The position numbers and the translations under genes were made by a program. From contig JBGPBY010000338.1 in assembly GCA_041481485.1 (NCBI GenBank), positions 1 to 8,137 of the forward strand: a stretch of DNA of 8,137 bases, in the 5' to 3' direction. Shown piece by piece: positions 1-5,400 of the stretch (its first letter is position 1; the number at the start of each line of letters is the position of its first letter). A model generated the notes under the pieces. The model was given only the letters and a program-made list of their open reading frames with translations, ran no database searches and was not told the DNA's origin. The stretch comes from JBGPBY01 sp041481485. Lineage in GTDB: Bacteria > Acidobacteriota > Terriglobia > 20CM-2-55-15.

Positions 1-271
1 AGGAGATTTGAGAGGGTCTGACCTTAGTACGAGAGGACTGGGTTGGACGGACCTCTAGTGTACCAGTTGTCATGCCAATGGCACGGCTGGGTAGCTATGT
101 CCGGTTGAGATAAACGCTGAAAGCATCTAAGCGTGAAGCTTGCCTCGAGATTAGATCTCCCGGCCGCAAGGCCCTGAAGACCCGTGGTAGACAACCACGT
201 TGATAGGCAGGATGTGTAAGCGTAGTAATACGTTTAGCTGACCTGTACTAATCGGTCGTGAGGCTTGATCA
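1..271 (+). rRNA. 23S ribosomal RNA, 3' end (partial)
   Basis: This is the last part of domain VI of large-subunit rRNA; the rest lies left of the window. The sarcin-ricin loop, AGTACGAGAGGAC, is at 26-38. It is followed by the conserved stretches TTGTCATGCCAATGGCAC, CTGAAAGCATCTAAGC, GTTGATAGGC and GTACTAATCGGTCGTGAGGC in the order and spacing of E. coli 23S. The 3' boundary is placed just after GAGGCTTGATC by comparison with the E. coli end and may be off by a few bases. The sequence looks intact, so there is no sign of a pseudogene. It is transcribed toward 5S and shares its operon. Confidence 0.97.
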
Positions 272-353
272 TTTGAAATCATCATCTCTTAAGAATAGCG
301 CTCAAGCCCATCAATATTGAATTGTCAACGGCCTCGCCCGTTGGTTTCACAAG
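272..353 (+). other. 23S-5S internal transcribed spacer
   Basis: This transcribed spacer of about 80 bases separates 23S and 5S rRNA. It contains no tRNA gene. CAACGG at 326-331 can pair with CCGTTG at 338-343 around a six-base loop, extended by two wobble pairs. That small hairpin could help rRNA processing, but the role is inferred. The main 23S processing stem would need the 5' flank of 23S, which lies outside the window. Confidence 0.75.
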
Positions 354-473
<120 letters not shown>

Positions 474-479
474 TAAATC

Positions 480-520
480 AAACGCCCAGTTGCCAAACGG
501 CAACTGGGCGTTTTGCTTTT
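480..520 (+). terminator. Intrinsic terminator of the rRNA operon, probably bidirectional
   Basis: ACGCCCAGTTGCC ending at 494 pairs perfectly with GGCAACTGGGCGT starting at 499 around the loop AAAC. With the flanking A-T pairs the stem is 15 base pairs. It is followed on the + strand by TTGCTTTT, which makes a good terminator seven bases after 5S rRNA. On the - strand the same hairpin is followed by TGATTT, a weaker T-rich tail, and lies about 50 bases after the stop codon of the esterase gene. It probably ends that transcript as well. Confidence 0.9.
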
Positions 521-540
521 AGGACGTTTTGCTTTTAGGA
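509..540. repeat. Perfect tandem duplication of a 16-bp unit in the terminator tail
   Basis: CGTTTTGCTTTTAGGA occurs twice in a row (509-524 and 525-540), and a further CG begins a third copy. The first copy contains the end of the terminator stem and its T tract, so the duplication repeats the T tract without the stem. Just after it, GACGAT-G-ATCGTC (539-551) is a short perfect inverted repeat of unknown meaning. Confidence 0.85.
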
Positions 541-562
541 CGATGATCGTCGACTACGGCTT

Positions 563-1864
563 CTACTTCCCTGCCAATCCAAACGACAGGTTATTCGAAA
601 AAAATGGCATCACATCCTGTTCGATTCGCTGGGCCAGCCGATTCATGTGGTCGCCGTCGTAGGTCTCGAAGTTGTGCCGGATTCCCAGAGCCGTCATTCT
701 TTCTTCCATCTGTTTGTTGCTCGCCATCAGACTGTCCTGCGTCCCCACATCATGGGCGATCGCTTTGTACTTCTTCAGATTTGTCGCGTATTGATCGATC
801 ATCGCCAGCGGTGAATTCGCCAGCCATTTCGCAACAATCAGCGGCTGAAGCTGTCCGTCCTTTACCGGCTCGTCATAAAACTTCGGTGGATTGCCGGGAT
901 TGGCCGACCATGCTGCTGCTTCCGCAAACGCTGTGTTCGCAAAAGCATTCCCACGACCGCCCGCTCCACCGCGGTTCCCCCCGCGTCCTCCGGCGCCGCC
1001 CCCTCGTTGACCGGCTCCTCCGGCCGCAGCCGCGGCCTGCCCGTCATTCGGGCCACCCGCTGCTGGATTGACGGCCGAATCTCCTGGAGCTCCTCCGCCT
1101 GCGGCCTGAGCGGGAGTGCCCTGGCCCGCTGGCGGATTGGACGGGGTATTCTGCGTTGCATTCGCGTCAGATGCCGCGCCGGGAGCCGCTCCCGTTGCCG
1201 CTCCGCGAGCCGCGCCGCCACCGCCACGAGTCAAAGAAGGCTGATTCAACAAACAGCACGCACTCATGATGTACAGGCTGGAAAACACATCCGGACGCTT
1301 CATGCCAATGCGAATGGTGCCATAGCCTCCCATCGAATGCCCGCCCAGTCCGCGGCTGTCGCGATTGGCCAGAGTTCGGTAATGGCTATCGACGTATCCC
1401 ACGAGGTCTTCCGCGATGTACGTCTCCCAATCGCCAATCGTGGCCGAACTCGAATACATGCTTCCGTTGTACAGAGTATTGGCATCGGGATTGACCAGGA
1501 TCATTTCCTTCATGGTCCCGGCCTCAATATCCTTATTCGCAGCATCCGCAATTTTTGAAAAATTCATCCAGGTCTGCGCGGATATTCCGTAACCGTGCAA
1601 CATGTAAACCACGGGATAGCGGCGAGCGGTCTCTGTAGAATAACTGGGCGGCAGATAAACAAACACATCGCGATCCGGCGAATCATTTTCCAGATTCCCT
1701 TCGAGCGCTTTCCCATGCACCTTGATGTGCTCGACAGTTCCCTGCTTCGCCGCTGTCGTTCCCTGTCCTTGTCCCAAAATTGCTCCGGCCAAGGTGACTG
1801 CAAGAATCAAACCGGCCGCAACGCTGAAATTCAAAGGAGAAACTTTCCAACGAAAAGCTTTCAT
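563..1864 (-). CDS. Exported putative esterase (Fes/EstD-like alpha/beta-hydrolase) with Gly/Ala/Arg-rich insert
   Basis: This 433-residue serine hydrolase is of the putative-esterase family, which includes feruloyl/acetyl-xylan esterases, esterase D and enterochelin esterase. A signal peptide is visible: basic MKAFRWK, then a hydrophobic stretch to about residue 31, so the enzyme acts outside the cytoplasm. Family marks are VYLPPSY at 69-75, the oxyanion-hole motif HGYG at 90-93, and the nucleophile elbow GHSMGG with Ser177. The acid is probably within DVGTQD (372-377), and the catalytic His is probably His406 in DGDHMN. Residues of about 212-306 are a Gly/Ala/Arg/Pro/Asn-rich insert between the nucleophile half and the acid/His half; without it the length fits the family. 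The ATG has AGGAGGTG eight bases upstream, a near-perfect ribosome binding site. The gene runs toward the rRNA operon and probably shares its terminator. The natural substrate cannot be told; an ester on a plant polysaccharide is one possibility. Confidence 0.88.
   Translation of the reverse strand: MKAFRWKVSPLNFSVAAGLILAVTLAGAILGQGQGTTAAKQGTVEHIKVHGKALEGNLENDSPDRDVFVYLPPSYSTETARRYPVVYMLHGYGISAQTWMNFSKIADAANKDIEAGTMKEMILVNPDANTLYNGSMYSSSATIGDWETYIAEDLVGYVDSHYRTLANRDSRGLGGHSMGGYGTIRIGMKRPDVFSSLYIMSACCLLNQPSLTRGGGGAARGAATGAAPGAASDANATQNTPSNPPAGQGTPAQAAGGGAPGDSAVNPAAGGPNDGQAAAAAGGAGQRGGGAGGRGGNRGGAGGRGNAFANTAFAEAAAWSANPGNPPKFYDEPVKDGQLQPLIVAKWLANSPLAMIDQYATNLKKYKAIAHDVGTQDSLMASNKQMEERMTALGIRHNFETYDGDHMNRLAQRIEQDVMPFFSNNLSFGLAGK
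947..1231 (-). repeat. Low-complexity Gly/Ala/Arg-rich coding insert
   Basis: This is the segment of the esterase gene that codes for residues of about 212-306. The protein shows runs such as RGGGGAARG, AAAAAGGAG and GGRGGNRGGAGGRG, with Pro, Gln, Asn and Thr in between. Two 60-base blocks counted by hand (from 961) are 80% and 73% G+C, well above the rest of the gene. The reading frame stays open through it and the hydrolase motifs resume afterward, so it is an in-frame insert and not a frameshift. It is probably a disordered surface loop near the active-site lid. Confidence 0.8.
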
Positions 1865-1870
1865 CGCTTT

Positions 1871-1880
1871 CCCACCTCCT
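1871..1880 (-). promoter_or_regulatory. Ribosome binding site of the esterase gene
   Basis: AGGAGGTGGG read on the - strand matches the anti-Shine-Dalgarno end of 16S rRNA over eight bases (AGGAGGTG). It ends eight bases before the ATG at 1864. This supports that start and suggests strong, independent translation of the esterase. Confidence 0.8.
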
Positions 1881-1909
1881 GGCTCACAATTTCATCGATT
1901 TTGATGCCT

Positions 1910-1938
1910 ATCGTTGTTCGCCCGGGCCGTCGAGTCAA
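1910..1938 (-). promoter_or_regulatory. Possible sigma-70-type promoter for the esterase gene (weak)
   Basis: In the 102-base gap upstream of the esterase, TTGACT (1938-1933, five of six bases of the -35 consensus) is followed after 17 bases by AACGAT, only three of six bases of the -10 consensus. The position is suitable, but the -10 match is poor. No terminator hairpin was seen in this gap, so read-through from the upstream genes is equally possible. Confidence 0.25.
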
Positions 1939-1966
1939 GAGGTTTCGTGAAAAGCCAAGACAACCA

Positions 1967-2395
1967 TCAGTAATGAAGTTCGACGTAGAGTGGATGACTG
2001 TTGCACTCCCGCTTTTCACACTGAAATGAAGATTCGGTAGCCGAATGATAACCGGGCTGCGTAATACTCACCCCACCGTTCGAACCAAAACTTGCATGAA
2101 CGCCGTAGTTTATGAGCGTGACAGCCGGCTCAAAAACCCAAAAGAGAAGAGAATGGCGTTCAATTTGAGAATCAAAGTGAGCTTCACCTGCAGCGTCAGT
2201 CATCAAGTCTCCACCTCCAATCAAGTCGTACGAGTACGCATGCCATATTTCTGAAACACGAATTCCACTAACAGGTTTTCCATCATTTCCAATAACCCGC
2301 ACTGTACACTGAGACATGAAAGTGTGGGGCCAAGGAACCAATATGATTAGGACGAAGATTATTGTTGCCAAAGCAACGACACTTCTCGTACCCAA
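1967..2395 (-). CDS. Small membrane-anchored protein with TTR/carboxypeptidase-regulatory-like domain; candidate immunity protein
   Basis: This 142-residue protein is not matched to a named family. Residues of about 5-22 are a strongly hydrophobic segment (SVVALATIIFVLIILV) after a short basic start, so it is a membrane anchor or uncleaved signal. The remaining 115 or so residues would lie outside the cytoplasm. TVRVIGNDGKPVSGIRV followed by TDAAGEAHFD has the pattern of a carboxypeptidase-regulatory/transthyretin-like beta-sandwich (V-x-V-x-D-x-G-K-P-V ... T-D-x-x-G-x-x-x-F). Cysteines are at 30, 126 and 131; there is no proper lipobox at Cys30. The gene begins eight bases after the stop of the RHS gene. 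It starts with TTG, and GGGGGAGG lies only one base before it, so the start is uncertain, although an in-frame TAG shortly upstream leaves little choice. Hand-counted blocks are about 42-50% G+C. Its place behind an RHS toxin tip makes it an immunity candidate by inference only. Confidence 0.7.
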   Translation of the reverse strand: MGTRSVVALATIIFVLIILVPWPHTFMSQCTVRVIGNDGKPVSGIRVSEIWHAYSYDLIGGGDLMTDAAGEAHFDSQIERHSLLFWVFEPAVTLINYGVHASFGSNGGVSITQPGYHSATESSFQCEKRECNSHPLYVELHY

Positions 2396-2403
2396 GCCTC
2401 CCC

Positions 2404-5400
2404 CTATCTCGTTCCCCGAATCCTATTCTTAGGCAATTTCGAGTCGTTGTAACCACATCCGGCAACTTGAACGCATCCAGTAGCATCATAAAAAAGGGAT
2501 TGGCCGAAGGTTTTGAGATACTCCTTACGGGCTTCATCAATAGCCCGATGATACTCTTCTATGGTAATGGTGGCTTCGCCGTCGGTGTGTTCAAACACTG
2601 CTGCAATGTCTGCGGCAAGCTTGGATGCCATGACTAAAGGCGTGTCGTACCATTTCACGCTTTCGCCAACGCCATTCCAAACCTGTTCGCCATTGTGTTT
2701 AGGAGACGTCCTGTCAGTCACTGCATGAAGCGCTTCGCCGAATTTGTCGAGCGTGAAATCGGTGACATGACCAAATTCAGTTGCAATCGAAGCCATCCCC
2801 TCTTGATCGCTAATAAAACGATCGGTCTCGTATCGAGCTTGTTCCGCTGACTGATTTGGAGACCTCATGCCATGGGTTACCGCGTTCCTACTGGTCTGCC
2901 CTCCGTTGAAAACTCCATCGACACGGGCACTGGCTCTTTCCAGAATCTTTGTTTGGGTTAATGTAAGTCGCGAAAACGCAGCGGCGATTATCGCACTGTG
3001 GATTTCCGCCGGCCATTTGCCGTTTGGGTCTACCAGTCGCAACGGGTTGTTCCGCACGTAGGCGTACATGTTCCACTGTTGGGGATCGGCAATCTTCTGG
3101 TCCATGACCATTATCGGATCCGGGCTGATAAACCGGCCCTGGGCCGGACTCATATACCTGGCGCCAAAATAATCGAGGCCGATTTCGACATCGCGTTCCT
3201 TGCCGGTAAACTTTTCTGATTCGGAACTGGCCAGCACATAGTCGGGAGCTGCCGGAAAACATCCAATATTGCGGCCGGCGTCATTTGATCCCAACATCCT
3301 GCCAAACGGCAGATAGTCATAACATTCCGTAATGGGAGCGGAGTCCGCCGGAGGTTTTTCCCCGGACACCGCACGCACACTCCCCAGAAGGTCTGCAAAT
3401 ACCCATGACGTTCCCGCCGATGCGGCTGCGCCATTGGTGTACTCCGCCGCGACGCGGCCATTCGGCCCATAAACGTAGGTTGTGATTTCCGGCGATCCCC
3501 CGCTCAATATCCAGATTTTCTGAACCCGGCGTCCGTTGCCGTCGTATCGGAAGAACTCATTGCCATTGCTGGCGCTGGCCGAACGGATCAATCGATTTTC
3601 CGCATCATATTCCATGAAGCGCGGGTCGTAACTGGTGAGATTTCCGTTGGCATCGTAGCTTTGAATGGCAAGCCGGTTTGTGGACCGGTCAAACAAGCTT
3701 CCCGCCGTTGGTTCGTGAAAATCCGCCGCCGTAATTCCAGTGCTCGACGTGATCCATCGATTGCCGAACCGGTCATAGTCATAAGTCCGGCTCAAACCAG
3801 CGAACCCGTTTGTGACTTCGCTGGCACTGGAAATCCGATTGACGCGGTCATATTCATAGGACTGAATCCAGATCCGGCCGCCGCGGCGGACCACCTGGCT
3901 GGAGAGATTCCCGTTATTGTTCTGTTCCGGGTAGTTGTATTCCAGTTCAATCTTGTCGCCACTCCCCGGTGCGACTCCGAGACTTAACACGGTGGGAGTT
4001 CCGGGCGTCCGGTAGGTGCGGGTTTCCCACAACTCGTTTCCGAGTTTCATCTGCGCGATTCGTCCGTCCGGCGTGAACGGATCGTTGGAAACCGTCAAAT
4101 CGGCATAGATTTTGCCGCCCTCGATTTTGTTGACCCGGCCCGCGTCATCACTGGAATAGTGAAGTATTTTTCCGGAAGGGTATTGCATTGAACTCAGGCT
4201 GCCATTGGCCCGGAGCGTGTACTGAAATGCATAGGATGCACCTCCGACAGTCTGAGTGTTTCCAAGTGAACGTCCGAGTGCGTCATAGTTTTGGTAAGAA
4301 ACCGAACTGATGGAAGACGTGACGGACTGCAACTGGCCGATATTGGGTAGCGGGGCATCGGCGCCATAGTATGAGAAGGAGACGTTCGGAGTGACTCCAT
4401 CGGAATACGATTTCATTCGAAGCCGGTGCAGTTCATCGTAATCGTAACTGGTGACAATTCCCCTTTCATCCTGACGGGATGCCAGGTCTCCGCTGTCCCA
4501 ATATGCAAAGCGTGTCGTTCCGCTTTCCGGGTTGGAAGCCGATTGCAGCCGGCCCAGCGAGCTGAACTCGAAGGTTCGAGTTTGGGTGACACCGCCGTCA
4601 CTTTGGGAGACCCCGATCAGATTATTGTTGGCGTCGTACCGATAGTCCGTAGAGTAGCTCCAATAGAAAGGATCCTCGATGACCTGAACTAGCCTGCCCA
4701 AACCATCGGTTCGCTGACTCCGGGTATTGCCCGCGGGGTCCACCGATGTGGCGTAATCCGAAGCGTAGTCTGTCACTGTCAAAGCGGTCCGGTTGGCCGT
4801 GGAATTACAATCGCCGGGATGGTCCCCTCCCTTGAAGATTCCGACTTTCGACACGCGCCCGGCGAGGTCTTTCTGGATACAGGTCCATTCCAATGTTGCG
4901 TCATTCAGCCCACGATACGGGGAAGAGCTCACGACTCGAGGACCCATTGAACTGACAACGTAATACGTCGACGTCTTGATACCGTCCGACTCACTGTCCG
5001 GATTCAAAGAGTATCCGTCCGATGATCGAACCAGGCGTATTCGTCCAAGTTGATCGTAGTGGGTGAAGTTTTGCAATTTGCCGTCACCAAACATGTCGAG
5101 ATCCTGTTTGGTGAAGACCTGCCGCCTCTGGTCATCAAAGATGATTTGTGTTTTGCGAACATCGGACTCGTTGACACCGGTCTTTCGGCCGTACAGATCG
5201 TATGTGTAGGAAGTGGCAAGGCCATTCTGGTTGTCCCTTTTCCAATTCAGCGTTCCAGCTGCATCGTTCCACGAGTAGGTCCACGATCGCGAGACACTCG
5301 TGCCAGGGGCATACTCGACTGTTGTCGGATAAGGCCCCGGTCCCGGCATACCCAGGATTCCATCGTAAGAGATGTGTGTTCGGACCGCCGGCTCATAGAA

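Noticed and set aside
272..353. tRNA gene between 23S and 5S rRNA
   Set aside because: The spacer is only about 80 bases and shows neither a TTC-loop motif (GGTTCGAATCC) nor a cloverleaf.
862..1227. Second - strand frame (121 codons) inside the esterase insert
   Set aside because: It lies in another frame of the GC-rich insert and its product is Arg-rich without domains. The esterase frame continues through and is needed to join the two catalytic halves.
604..1558. Overlapping + strand open frames opposite the esterase gene
   Set aside because: The - strand frame contains all esterase motifs and a strong ribosome binding site. The + frames give Arg/Ser/Pro-rich products typical of the shadow of GC-rich coding sequence.
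1865..1966. Terminator between the small gene and the esterase gene
   Set aside because: The only palindrome seen is CCCGGG in a GC-rich stretch. There is no stable stem followed by a T tract, so a break in transcription cannot be supported.
2283..2540. 85-codon - strand frame overlapping the RHS 3' end and the small gene
   Set aside because: It overlaps two better supported frames and has no recognisable feature. It was considered as an alternative immunity gene, but the anchored protein is far more protein-like.
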